Assembly: GCA_048013815.1 (NCBI GenBank)
Contig: CM106586.1
Span: forward strand, 22,196,001-22,260,000
Origin: Setoptus koraiensis
Taxonomy: Eukaryota > Arthropoda
DNA: 64,000 nt
Direction of reading: 5' to 3'
The translations under genes and the position numbers were made by a program. Below, piece after piece: positions 11,901-22,486 of this stretch. How positions within the stretch are numbered: the stretch's first letter is position 1; every line of letters begins with the position of its first letter. The notes under the pieces were generated by a model. The model was not told the origin of the DNA. It worked only from the letters and a program-made list of their open reading frames with translations, and made no database searches.

Positions 11901-12138
11901 CAACTGTCATTGCACCGTCTTGTTGCATTGAATTTTGTAAAACGTTGGTGTTGGTGAGTTCCGCAAGGGCGGCGTTGTTGTGCTTTCGTTATGCGCAACG
12001 CAGTTGGCCACGCGCGCAATGAAAACAAGTATAACAACTATACTGTGCAAGCCACTGAACAAGCGACCACACACACTGATTGGTGAGTCACCAATGGTGA
12101 CTGACATGCTTCGATCGGCCGGCCGGTACCCGGCCGAT
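5913..12138. other. Non-coding stretch with short tandem repeats
   Basis: I recognise no gene here. Visible structure includes a run of TGGCCAATTTT units (about 6675-6735), AACCGGCCCG units (about 8045-8090), GTT/GTC trinucleotides (about 8560-8600), ATAATG/GTGATAA units (about 10385-10500) and a 20-bp palindromic triplet at 10842-10893. The longer frames, such as 8409-8879 minus, are low-complexity readings of these repeats. Confidence 0.55.
10836..10896. promoter_or_regulatory. Three 20-bp-spaced GGTGAGCTCACC palindromes
   Basis: The perfect 12-bp palindrome GGTGAGCTCACC occurs at 10842-10853, 10862-10873 and 10882-10893, exactly 20 bp apart (about two helical turns). Each includes a CAGGTG E-box. 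The sequence and spacing are seen directly. A role as a cluster of E-box sites (Snail/ZEB-type factors bind CAGGTG in animals) is inference. A simple tandem duplication would look the same. Confidence 0.4.
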
Positions 12139-12244
12139 GGATGGCGCCACTCGTCAATTTGGTGCTGCTGTCGGAATGAGTGGTCGCCAAATGATTGATT
12201 ATGACAATTTGATTATGACAATTGTCGCGATCGGCGGCACATAT
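12139..12244. repeat. Left copy of ~105-bp direct repeat bounding the receptor block
   Basis: This segment, starting GGATGGCGCCACTCGTC and ending CGATCGGCGGCACAT, recurs at 16685-16796 with a few substitutions and one small indel, in the same orientation. Between the two copies lies about 4.4 kb of AT-rich DNA carrying the chemoreceptor gene and its relics. Confidence 0.85.
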
Positions 12245-12248
12245 TATT

Positions 12249-12665
12249 GGCCTCTGTCTAGTGCTGAACTATACCAGCGTAACAGGGCACTTTTCGCTGA
12301 CGGTTCATGGACATGAGAGAATTCATGAGAATTCTCGACGATTGTTGGATCTGTTGGAGAACGATTATTATTTTGGATTAAAAGATGCGTACACGGATCA
12401 AATGCCTGATGCATTTAACGAGTCGATGAAAAAGAATGACATTCGTCTACTGAGACGTCTCGTCGAGGACATGTGTTGCATCGGACTTACAGATTGGCTA
12501 ACACCGAATATCAAGCATGTCATCGCTCTTAATTTATTGATTATCGCAACCGGTCTTTCGGTAGGTGAGTTATCAGTCATTATGGGTAAACTGGGTTCCA
12601 AAAAATTGTCCACAAATTTAGCCTCGCCAAACGTCTCAGTTCCATCATTAAATAAAACAATGTGA
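12249..12665 (+). pseudogene. 5'-truncated chemoreceptor copy
   Basis: About 138 codons match the last third of the intact receptor gene (15462-15881), including the shared segments FSLTVHGH, HENSRRLLD, IRLLRRLVEDMCCIGLT and GKLGSKKLSTNLASPNVSV. Homology starts abruptly at GGCCTCTGTCTA. Nothing upstream resembles the first two thirds of the gene. The 3' flank is also shared (12666-12735 with 15882-15950), so this is a genomic duplicate, not a retrocopy. The remaining frame has no stop before the shared TGA. It would encode at most the last two membrane helices and is probably non-functional. Confidence 0.75.
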
Positions 12666-12760
12666 TTATCATCACAATATCCCGTGGAGCGAATGATTTA
12701 ATTTTCGGCGGTCAATAATAATAATGAGCGGTTGAGCAATATGAACACAGCGAACGAAAT

Positions 12761-12808
12761 CGAGCTGACATCATCATGATGTCAGCTCGACATCATGATG
12801 ATGTCGAG
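12761..12808. repeat. Two overlapping palindromes at a duplication junction
   Basis: Two near-perfect inverted repeats overlap. The one at 12761-12789 has 13-bp arms and a 3-bp centre. The one at 12786-12808 has 10-bp arms and a 3-bp centre. They lie where this copy of the receptor block is missing about 400 bp present in the other copy (between 15950 and 16370). Confidence 0.8.
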
Positions 12809-12985
12809 TCCATCAAACACACACAAGGCACACACTTTCTCTGATCGTCGCAATCTTTTGAAAAAATTTCACAAATCTGCGTACGTCGAATGCATGTTTT
12901 CGATCAGGCACGCGCTCGGTATTCGAAAAATTTCACGAAAATCTCTCAGAGCGACTTGGAGAAAGGTGAATGATAAAATCAATTT
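12805..12985. repeat. Receptor 3'-flank repeat, copy 1
   Basis: This is about 180 bp with high similarity to 16368-16545, sharing CACACACTTTCTCTG, GAAAAAATTTCACAAATCT and CGCGCTCGGTATTCG. It is part of the duplicated receptor unit and does not look coding. Confidence 0.8.
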
Positions 12986-13554
12986 TGAGGCTCGAAAAAT
13001 AGGAATTTTTCAGAAAAAATAACAACTCCCCGTGGACTCCAGAAACTCGATAACTGAAAAGACGAGAGTTAAGTTGGAATTGGTGTCATCCTGAAGAGCA
13101 CCTCGACATTGAAACAGGGCTGACCAGTGGCCTCAGGCCACCGATCATACCAATGTCAACAATATTTGTGCACCTGTTTGAATGGCCAATCCAATAATTT
13201 GGGTGCCACTGTACGCCACCGTTGGTTTGAGCGATCGACTTGTTAGTAGTGAGTCATCTCATTCCATCCGATTGAGATTATCGGGGCCTCATGATACGGT
13301 GCCATAGCTGACCAAAAGAGCTGACTGCTGATAAGATGGGTCTATGCTACTGCATCTGTAAGGCGAATATCATAGCATCCGAAATTGATCGAGTGGATTC
13401 GATTCGGCCAATGGCATCAGAAAAGGTATAAACTCGGCTCCCAACCGAAAGTAATAGCTCTACATGTTTATATCCAGACTAAACCTACCTGAATACGTTG
13501 TTTAAGTTTTTTATTGCCGTATGTTGTGTTCCTGTCATTGCTAAATATTCATTG
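12986..13554. other. AT-rich unique DNA inside the receptor block
   Basis: I see no gene and no match elsewhere in the window. It separates the truncated receptor copy from the third 5' relic. Confidence 0.5.
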
Positions 13555-13950
13555 CAGCTGGCAATCAATGTTGGGATACAAGAATTCAAGTAAGAAATAG
13601 ACCAATAGTGATCTTGTCCCACAGATACTTTTGCCAAATCTTGACAAGGCAATCACGGAGCGCACTTCATATTGAGCCATGAGCTTTATAATTTATAATT
13701 TTCTGCACGCAATGAACGTGCAGGTTTACTGGGATAGAAGGTTGAAACTTCTAATCTATTCTTTCAAAAATCATCAGCAAATTATGCGAATACAACATCA
13801 GTAGAAATTTTTATGTTGAGATTGGCTTCAACCGCAAATGTTTACTATAATTAGAATAGTAGAGCACAAATTAAAGAATTAGATGATTCAGAATGGCCAC
13901 CAAAGAATCGCCGAAAAGGCTTATAATAAGCCTATCTGCACTGAAGTAAT
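13555..13950 (+). pseudogene. 5' relic of a third chemoreceptor copy
   Basis: The stretch 13555-13920 aligns with 14191-14555, the upstream region and start of the intact receptor, including a shared stem-loop and the context AGATGATT..ATGGC around the start codon. Here the ATG is at 13893. The reading frame stops after about 18 codons and no receptor body follows. This is a leftover of another tandem copy. The promoter-proximal part is about as well conserved as the coding parts of the other copy. Confidence 0.6.
13703..13723. promoter_or_regulatory. Conserved stem-loop, relic copy
   Basis: A 7-bp stem CTGCACG/CGTGCAG encloses the 7-base loop CAATGAA. The paralogous site at 14322-14354 keeps the stem, with a C-G pair replaced by A-T, and nearly the same loop. 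A protein-binding palindrome or a structured 5' transcript are both possible. Confidence 0.5.
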
Positions 13951-14321
13951 TGATAACAAATCAACATAAGAAACGAGACAGCTTACTAGGAACCAACTAG
14001 ACCGATGAGACACGTGAAAATGTAGTTATCGTTAGGAATTGATGTCACATCAAACACAAGGATTAGTGATCAACTAGACTATTTAATTGAGCGTAACCGT
14101 CTACCAGAAAATGTCGTACAAATATACCTGTGTAGTGGAGTCGCTTGTCACGTAATGAACTTATTTTTCATTACCATTATCCATATCGAGAGTAGCTGAC
14201 AAGCAATGTTTGAATAGAAGAAATCAAACAAGAAATAAACGATCATATGTATGCTGGTCCCGAATCTTGACAAGTCAATCCTGAAGCGCACACGATAAAA
14301 AGCGAGGGCTGTACAATTTAT

Positions 14322-14354
14322 ACTTTGATGCACGCAATGGACGTGCATCAAAGT
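14322..14354. promoter_or_regulatory. 13-bp perfect stem-loop upstream of the receptor gene
   Basis: A perfect 13-bp inverted repeat, arm ACTTTGATGCACG (14322-14334) and its complement (14342-14354), encloses CAATGGA. It lies about 190 bp upstream of the receptor start codon and has a shorter paralogue at 13703-13723. Function unknown. Confidence 0.55.
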
Positions 14355-14540
14355 CCATAAATTAAGATATTGAAGATATGTCGGTGTTCTCCGATAGAAC
14401 ATCGAGAAATCTAATCTATTCTCCTGAAAATCATCAGTGATTCTTGCGACCACACCGCGATTGGAAATTGAGTTTGGCCTTCTTTTCAAATCTCTACCAT
14501 ATCATAGAACACAAATTGACGAAGAAATAGATGATTGACA

Positions 14541-15881
14541 ATGGCAATTGACGAATCTCGAGATTGCGAATGTTCAAAGGGGAGACCAGAACTTTCTGTT
14601 GCTGGAAATTTGAAGAAAATCAGAAATGAAGAAACACGAAGAACATTGAAAGATCGTATTTATTGGATTGAAATGATATTTAGACTAACAGCTGCTCTCA
14701 AATCAACCAATTCGCTAGCAATCAACACAATCCTACGACTACTCATGACCGGATATGCCGTTTATTGGAATATTATCGCCCCGATGATATTGCAAACGGC
14801 AAAGTTGCCGAAATTAGTAACTCTCGGCTCATTCAAAACCTTAGCTGGAATTGACGTGATTCGATATTTCTTTACGGTCTTTTTTCCTACAATTTTATTT
14901 TTCGTGAACAGTTTTGCAACATTTGTCGTCGCAGTGTTGAATTATCATTACTTTGATTTGATATTGAAAAAGAGTGACAGCTGCGATATATTAGCTCTGC
15001 TTCGCAGTGAGAAAACAGAAGGCAAGACAAGTCAAAGTATCATCAGAAAGTTTGTGACAAGTATACAAATATTCGCAAGGAATCATGGTTATATTGTTTA
15101 CATGTGGTTTTCCATAGTGTTTCCATTATTTTATCTCAATTATATTGAAAAAAAACCATTATACGACTCATTATCATCACTACCTTACGTTCATGTAATA
15201 ATATCCCAAAACTTCGCAATATATTACATCATTTATAGGATAACATTGCATATGTCGGATCGCATTGCTCTGTTGATTGTTAAAAGAAACGTGCTGCCTA
15301 TGACAGCCATTTTGGACACCGTTATGCACACTCGTGATGTAATGCTACTTATTAGAGAACAGATTTGCATAGCCTGCTCAATAAGTTATTTTCTGGTGGC
15401 TATCATGATGCCAGCACGCTTCTACACCATATTAGAAGCATTCCGGACACGAAAACATTTCCTTGGCCTCTGTCTAATGCTGAATTATTCCTGCGTAACA
15501 GCGTTCTTTTCGCTGACGGTTCATGGACATCAAAGAATTCATGAGAATTCTCGACGATTGCTGGATGTGTTGGAGAACGATTATTATCTTGAATTGACAG
15601 ATCAAGCGCACACGAAGCTGCCCGATGCATTGGCAGAGTCGATAAGGGAGAACGACATTCGTCTACTGAGACGTCTCGTCGAGGACATGTGTTGCATTGG
15701 ACTTACAAATTGGATAACACCGAATATCAAGCATGTCATCGCTATTAATTTATTGATGATCGGTACCTGTCTTTCGTTAGATCAGTTATCAGTCTTTATA
15801 GGTAAACTGGGTTCCAAAAAATTGTCCACAAATTTAGCCTCGCCAAACGTCTCAGTTGCATCATTAAATGAAACAATGTGA
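14541..15881 (+). CDS. Gustatory-receptor-like seven-helix chemoreceptor, 446 aa
   Basis: This intronless frame encodes a 446-residue membrane protein that I read as a divergent arthropod gustatory receptor (7tm_7 type): a ligand-gated cation channel in chemosensory neurons if the family is right. Helices appear near residues 60-80, 100-130, 185-205, 220-245, 285-303, 310-330 and 405-425. The first 55 residues are charged and would be cytoplasmic. After helix 6 there is the segment HENSRRLLDVLE, typical in position and character for this family. The end (KLSTNLASPNVSVASLNETM) lacks the TYhhhhhQF motif common in insect receptors. The ATG at 14541 is chosen because TGA precedes it in frame at 14532. 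Relic copies lie at 12249 and 13893. The class is sure only as a polytopic membrane protein. Confidence 0.6.
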   Translation: MAIDESRDCECSKGRPELSVAGNLKKIRNEETRRTLKDRIYWIEMIFRLTAALKSTNSLAINTILRLLMTGYAVYWNIIAPMILQTAKLPKLVTLGSFKTLAGIDVIRYFFTVFFPTILFFVNSFATFVVAVLNYHYFDLILKKSDSCDILALLRSEKTEGKTSQSIIRKFVTSIQIFARNHGYIVYMWFSIVFPLFYLNYIEKKPLYDSLSSLPYVHVIISQNFAIYYIIYRITLHMSDRIALLIVKRNVLPMTAILDTVMHTRDVMLLIREQICIACSISYFLVAIMMPARFYTILEAFRTRKHFLGLCLMLNYSCVTAFFSLTVHGHQRIHENSRRLLDVLENDYYLELTDQAHTKLPDALAESIRENDIRLLRRLVEDMCCIGLTNWITPNIKHVIAINLLMIGTCLSLDQLSVFIGKLGSKKLSTNLASPNVSVASLNETM

Positions 15882-16684
15882 TTATCATCACAATATCCCG
15901 TGGAGCGAATGATTCAATTTTCGTCGGTCCATAGTAATAACAAGCGGCTGACTACGAGCTAGCCGGCTTGAAGGCATCAACAGCAGCTAAATTACGCATG
16001 CGGAATATCAGTAACAGCAATCTACTCAATTTATTGTCAGTTTATCAGCATCATGACAATCATAATCGTGCCACAATCAACGAGCATGAGGTCGCAATAA
16101 TGCAGGCCAATATGGATTGGTACAATAAGGGCAGATTCTTGCGCATTGTTCGACCCATCAGTTGGTCAATAACTCAATCGATGATTCTGCAGCGACACGA
16201 CTTGTAACAGAGGCTTCACAGTGTATCAATAATAACAATAAATCGCCATTCGTCTCACAATAGTGAATAATAGAGAAACCCGTCTCTCGATGACGTCAAT
16301 TCCACCAGAATTCTGCACGAAATCGACTGCCTTCTTCGAGCTGACAAGACCTTGTGAGCAGGAATCGGTCGATCAAACGCACACAAAACACACACTTTCT
16401 CTGTTCGTCGCGATCTTTTGAAAAAATTTCACAAATCTGCGTACGCCTAATGCATGTTTGCTATCAGGCACGCGCTCGGTATTCGGAAAATTTCACGAAA
16501 ATCTCTCAGAGCGCCTTGGAGAAAGGCGAATGATAAAATCAACAAGTCTCGAAAACCTGACAAGTCATGGTTAAAATTGAATTCTTGGTCTAAGTGGCTT
16601 TGTTGATTTGATGGATTTTTTATTTAAATCATGGTTTTTAAGATTTTTTTGCGATTGATATTGACCACAGTGATTTCAATAGGA
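15882..16684. repeat. Receptor 3' flank with duplicated segments
   Basis: 15882-15950 matches 12666-12735 and 16368-16545 matches 12805-12985. The stretch between them (about 15951-16367) is absent from the other copy. No coding sequence is recognised; the short frame 15968-16207 has no visible relative. Confidence 0.7.
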
Positions 16685-16796
16685 TGGATGGCGCCACTCG
16701 TCGATTTGGTGCTGCTGTCGAAATGAGTGGTCGCCAAATGATTGTAATTGTTTGATTATGACAATTGTCGCGATCGGCGCCACATTGCGACTATTC
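16685..16796. repeat. Right copy of ~105-bp direct repeat bounding the receptor block
   Basis: Same orientation and over 90% similar by eye to 12139-12244. After it the DNA returns to GC-richer, repeat-dense sequence like that to the left of 12139. Confidence 0.85.
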
Positions 16797-16890
16797 GGAC
16801 GTTGCGACTATTCGGACGTTGCGACTATTCGGACGTTGCGACGATTCGGACATTGCGACAATTCGGACATTGCGACTATTCAGACTATTA
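16794..16890. repeat. 16-bp minisatellite
   Basis: About six units of GCGACTATTCGGACGT with point variants, directly after the right boundary repeat of the receptor block. Confidence 0.85.
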
Positions 16891-19259
16891 AGACAGCGCG
16901 ACAAGTGTAGCAAAGGGAGCATTTTGCATATACGTGACAACACAAATAATATGAGAATTGGTGTCAGAATGAGATCGAATACGTGACGCGTCTGCGATGG
17001 GTGGCCGGCGGGGCGATAATCGAGCTTTAATTGAAACAAAATCATGCAAACGACGATGGTCGCTAACGATGCACGCGCATTGTATCGTCAGATTGAATGT
17101 GGTTGTTGGTGCGACAGCAGCCATCAACCCGATTTAATCTAACGCGAGTATTTCGAGACTCGTTCGCACAACTAAACCGATCGCACAGGTAAATGGGTGG
17201 CGAGCAGGTAGTTGTTTAATTTTAATTTAATAATATCAACAAGAGCAACCGAGTCACAAACAAACTGGATGTGTCACCTGTGTTAGTCAGTTTGTTTAAC
17301 TGCCGCTAGTCAGTCAGTTGCCAAGACACACAACGACACATACAAACGCGCTGTCCATTTGCGAGCGACTTTCGCTAGCTCACAACCAATTCAACAACCA
17401 ATTCAACAACCAATTCAACAACCAATTCAACAACCAATGAGCTTACGTAACAACTAACTAATGTGACTAGTGTGCGCAACTAATGTGGCCGATGTAAATG
17501 AGCGAATCAGTCGGCGTTGTTATTGTTTCATCAAACCATTTTACACCTTGCGCAATGCACTTGTTGCCCGTCGCTGGCAGTTGCAACAATTTTAAGCTTT
17601 GCCGTCGTTGCTGTTGCTGCTGTCGCAGTTGTTGTTGTTGTCGTTGTTGCTGTCGTTGTTGCCGTTGTTGCCGTTGTTGTTGCTGGCGACTGTCACAGTC
17701 GATCGCTACCCGGCCGCTCGCAAGCCGGCAAGCCGCTTAGCTGGTCAGTCAGTCACCCGAGTGTCAGTGCCACCGTCTGGCCAGCAAACTGCACAATTGG
17801 TCGGCTGTTCAGTCAACAATTTAGTGTTTGTTTGTTTCGGCAGTAGATCTAGATCAGCGAGAATGTGTCACTCTGTCGTTAACTTGTTCAGCACACACTT
17901 TGTTGCGTTTCGAAGCCAAGCCAAGCCAAGAATGGCCCGCTTCTCGAAGCCCAGAATGGCCGCTCCTCGAAGCCGAGAACCGCCGTCGAGGCCCAAATCT
18001 GCTTACTATTCTGGATTATGCCTGGCCGAGAGCCACTGTCTTGCGCGCAGCCACTGCCAGCGATATTAATAACGATTTAATCAGCTGATTAAATTGATTA
18101 ATCTGTTGAAATGCTGGCGCCACTGTCAGCGTTGGCATGATCGGCCGGCAAACAACAGCAACTCCCACCATCTATCTAATTTGATTTGATTCAATCTTCG
18201 ATTTGAGCCTGACATTGCCAGCTCAAATCGAGCGACCGCTATTTCGGTCACACACGCCGTCCGGGCCAACCGGCCGCCGCACTGTCACTGTGACCGCGTG
18301 ACGGGCGCTTGAGCCAGCGCGGGCCGTGGCGAGCCGTCGCGGGCATTAGCGGGCCATCGCGGGCTCTTGCAAGCTGTGGCGAGCGACCGTAGGCCAAACT
18401 GCGCGCACAATCGGCCGCACGGACAATGCGGACACGGCCGGTGTGGCGGGCGGTTCCGGAGCGGCCGGCCGGCAGCCGCCGAGAAACAATTGTCGTCGAC
18501 TGTCAACGCAATCGGCCGCAAATGCATTGTCGCGCTTGTTGTTTGCATGGTCGCGTTTGTCCAAAAGTAGACGCCGTTCGCTTGTTTTCTCGCGGCGCGC
18601 TTGCTCGTTTGCCCGACAAAAATGGCAAGATGATTCCATTATTGCACTATTAGGATTCCGGTGCGATTGTGCTGGCATTCCGTTGCGCGCGAGGATGTTC
18701 CTTTGATGGTCAGAGCGGCCCATGACAGACAAACAAACAAGCGAGCCAGCGAGCCGGACAGCCCGACTGGGCCGGACGGCTCCACCAAGCCGGACAGAGC
18801 CGGCGAGCGACAACAGCAACAGAGAACCAACAAACAACAACGATCAACGGGCGCGACAGGCAGTGTGTGCGTGGGCGTCCGCGTTACAATGTCGCCCTTT
18901 GGCTGCCGTTAGCATCCATTGGCAAGACATTAAGGGCAACACAAAGGCATTAGAGGGTCACTCTGACAATTAGCGCATGCAATCGTCGTTATCGGCGGCG
19001 GCGGCAAAATATGAGAATACGATAAAATGAGATGAGAAATTGTGCGCGATGGTCTCGCCTGAGCCGTTCGTCGTGTGTGTGGCGCCCAAATGAGATCATC
19101 GACTCGACCAGCCGAGCTGCCGGGCCTTACGTAACAGCTGACGACGGCCAATGACAGCGGCGAATGTGAGCGGCAGGCTGCAAATGAGAGCGGCCGCTCT
19201 TGTTGTCGCTCGCTCGCTGCGACAATAGCCACCGATTGGGCCCGCGATGCCGACAGCGC

Positions 19260-19524
<265 letters not shown>

Positions 19525-19899
19525 GACAAGTGCGGAGAAAGCCGGCGCGGCGACAGGATGGGTAAAAAACAATTAGAGCATCGAGCTCATCATTTAATCG
19601 GCTCGCTCGCCCATCTCGTCGGGTGAGCAACAAGTCGCTCCAGTTTCAGTGGTGGCCAGCGCTCGCTGGCGGCCCGATTCTCGGCTCAGTCTGGCAAATC
19701 GAGCCGAACGGTGCCCATTCTTTGTTATTGTTCTCACTGTCGCTAGCAGCGCTGTGAATTGTTTTGAGAATCATCCGAGCTTGCCAACGAATGGTCGGCG
19801 CGCCAAGTGGCCGCCGTTAGCCAATAACACACAATCGGCTCGCTCAAGGTGGAGCCAGCCAATCGGCCGGCCGAGCCGCTCACCTGGATTTGTGTGCTC

Positions 19900-19940
19900 A
19901 TTGGCTTGTGTGTGTGTGTGTCTCAACAGGTGAGTAGCTT
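19900..19940 (+). promoter_or_regulatory. Fused 3' and 5' splice-site sequence
   Basis: A pyrimidine/TG-rich tract (19908-19924) runs into TCTCAACAG|GTGAGTAG with the junction at 19929/19930. This is the form of a zero-length exon used in recursive splicing, or a normal acceptor directly abutting a donor. It lies upstream of the CABIT coding start, where a 5'-leader intron is possible. Use is not shown. Confidence 0.25.
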
Positions 19941-20658
19941 GTGTCTAGCGGCAGCACAACACTGGCGGCTCTAATCACCTGAGTCGAGTGGCGGCTCAAT
20001 TCACCCGAGTCGCGAGAGGCGACTCACAAGCGGCTGGCAAGCGCACAAAACGCGCTACGCGAGACTCAATCTCGGCTGGCTTTTGCTCGACAGGTGAGGC
20101 GAGGCGCTGTTATGTTTGTATTGTGTTGCTCGAGCCAACGAGCGACGGGCCAAAAAAACAAAGTTGAAAGAACGCGATAGACTCAGCTGACTCGAGTTCT
20201 TGCCTATGCGTTCGCTGTCAGTGTGTGCCTATCCGTTCGCTGTCAGTGTGTGCCTATCAGTGCGAGTTGTTTTGCCAGCGATGCCGTTGCACTTGTCGCA
20301 ACTGTGTTGCCGCCTCGAACGATCCAATTGATTAGTTGCCGTTTAAACGAGCTCGCATGCGCACCTCGCCGCGTATTGCGCAACAGCAACAACGACCACA
20401 GCAGCATCACAGCAGCATCGCCAGCGACAGCAGCGACAACAGCGACAACCGCGACAACCGCGACAACAACCAAACAACCAAGACACCAACGACAGCAACA
20501 ACAACAGCAACAACCGCGACAACAGTGACGAGCAAGCGAGCGAAAGTGGCAACCGGCAAACAAACAAATGAGCGGCTCGCAAACGGGCAGCCGACAAACA
20601 GTTAGTGCAGATGAATAGTGAAAATTAATTAATTAGTGAACAGCAATTATCAATCATC

Positions 20659-22189
20659 ATGGATGAGGCCCTGACTGCGCGCCAATTCCTCAGGCGATAC
20701 TATTTGCCGCAACTAGTGAGAATAGATAATTTGCACGAACTGAATCTATTGCTGCCCAGTAACCCCATCTGTCCGGTGTCGCCTCAATTGTTGAGTCAAT
20801 CGGCAGCAAGTCACAACAACAAAGCGGTTCACATCGGCGATAAAAACGAGTCAGATCATCGAGCATCAACAAGTGCGACAGCAGCAGCAGCATCAAGTCA
20901 AGCAGGTCAGCAGCAGCAGCAGCAAACTACGGCCACTTATGTAAATGTGACAGCAGCACAAGCTCAAAGGTCGCCCACAATACTCAACAATGACGCGCAA
21001 GTGACAGCAGCCAAACAGCTGATACCGAGGAATTTGTCAGCGTCATCATCAGCTGACCAGCAGCAAGCCAGACACGATGACCAGTGCGAGCCAAGTGGCG
21101 GTGGCAAACAATCGGCACTGGACATTGCTAATTGCGCTGTCATTAAAAAGACACACAAAGTCACAACAAAACATAGGTGGCTCAAGGGGGCCAACAAGCA
21201 CCAGCATGAGCACTCACAGGGGGCCAACAACAAAGCGCGATGCTCGTCAAACGAGTCTATATCTACCTCAACTAGTAGCATCATGGAAAAGAAATCGTGG
21301 TCATTTTATGCGCCACAAGCTAGCAATTATTCAAACGCATCGCGGCGGCACCTGTCGGCGGATTACGCGCACTCCGCGGAGTGTGTTAGCGCGGACGAAA
21401 ACCACGGCGACGACCATGGCACAAACAACAAATCCTCAATGAACGTGGTGCAATCGCTAGATCTCGAAATAGGTGGCGGCACGCGAACAGCCAACAATTT
21501 GTTTGGTCGTGACGCAAGCTTGCACAATTTAGACGACGCGCACGAGCACGAGCGCCAACGAAGGCGCCAGCTGAACCTGAGATACTGTTCGCGCGTTATT
21601 CGCGCCCCCAAGAAGCGAAACTCGTGCCTGGCATCAGTGGGTTTGTGCGCGCAACACGCGCCAACAACAAGTGACGCAACATGCAACAAAACAACAGGTG
21701 AACAACGGGGCCCAGGTGAAGGTGGCGCTGCGAGCTGTGATAAAGCGACAACAACAGAAACGACAACCGCTGACCAATCGCGCACGTCGCCGCAACAACC
21801 GCCCAGCACAGCAAACAAGAGCGACGCCAACGAAGCGGCAGTCAAACAGCAACAACAACAACAACAGACACAAAACAAGCAAGAAAACCAGCAAGACACG
21901 CACAGAGTGATGATGCTGCCGCGAGCGCAATTGTCCGCTCGGGCACAGGTCGGGCCCGCGCGCGGCAACCAAGCGGCCGGTCGCAGAGACGAGGCCCTAG
22001 AGGCCATCCGTTTGGTGCCGCCGACGGGCCGGCCCGCCATCAGCGCGCTCGATCTGAATCAGCCGTTCCTGTTGTACAAGGCGTACAGTGTTCGCCAGGT
22101 TGTGGCCTACATGATAGACGCCAACAATCAGCTGGGCTCCTACGACAACAAGACCGGCCCGCCGCTCTACTTCCCCGAAAACTACCCAG
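20659..22189 (+). CDS. CABIT-domain protein gene, coding exon 1
   Basis: This exon encodes residues 1-510 plus the first base of codon 511 of a CABIT-domain protein (family of Themis, GAREM and probably fly serrano). It begins with FLRRYYLPQLVRIDN (residues 10-24), the first CABIT strand. A Ser/Gln/Asn-rich spacer of about 440 residues follows. The domain resumes with LLYKAYSVRQVVAYMIDA (471-488) and GPPLYFPENYP. The ATG at 20659 is preceded by an in-frame TAA at 20626. The exon ends at CCCAG|GTGAGT (22189/22190), phase 1. The frame reads on for 28 more codons into the intron before a stop, so splicing is needed to complete the domain. Confidence 0.85.
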
Positions 22190-22340
22190 GTGAGTCCCGA
22201 CTATGCAAACAAGCGCACTTAGTGCCGCGCCTGGGCACTCCAACTCCAACTCCAACTCTAGCTAAACTCTAACTGAACTCCGAGGCGACCAAGACGCGAG
22301 TCGCGCAAAAACTCGCAACCGCGACGAGCGTGGGGATAAT

Positions 22341-22486
22341 CCCATCGAATCCCATCGAATCCCATCGAATCCCATCGAATCCCATCGGGTCCGTTCGAGT
22401 CCGTTCGAATTCAATCGAATTGGAATCCGACTGGATGCAACGGGAGGCAACGAGAGGCAACGGGAGGCAACGGGAGGCAACGGGAT
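22341..22486. repeat. Two adjacent 10-bp minisatellites
   Basis: 22341-22390 holds five units of CCCATCGAAT (the last varied). 22437-22486 holds five units of GCAACGGGAG. They start about 150 bp inside the intron. Confidence 0.9.
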
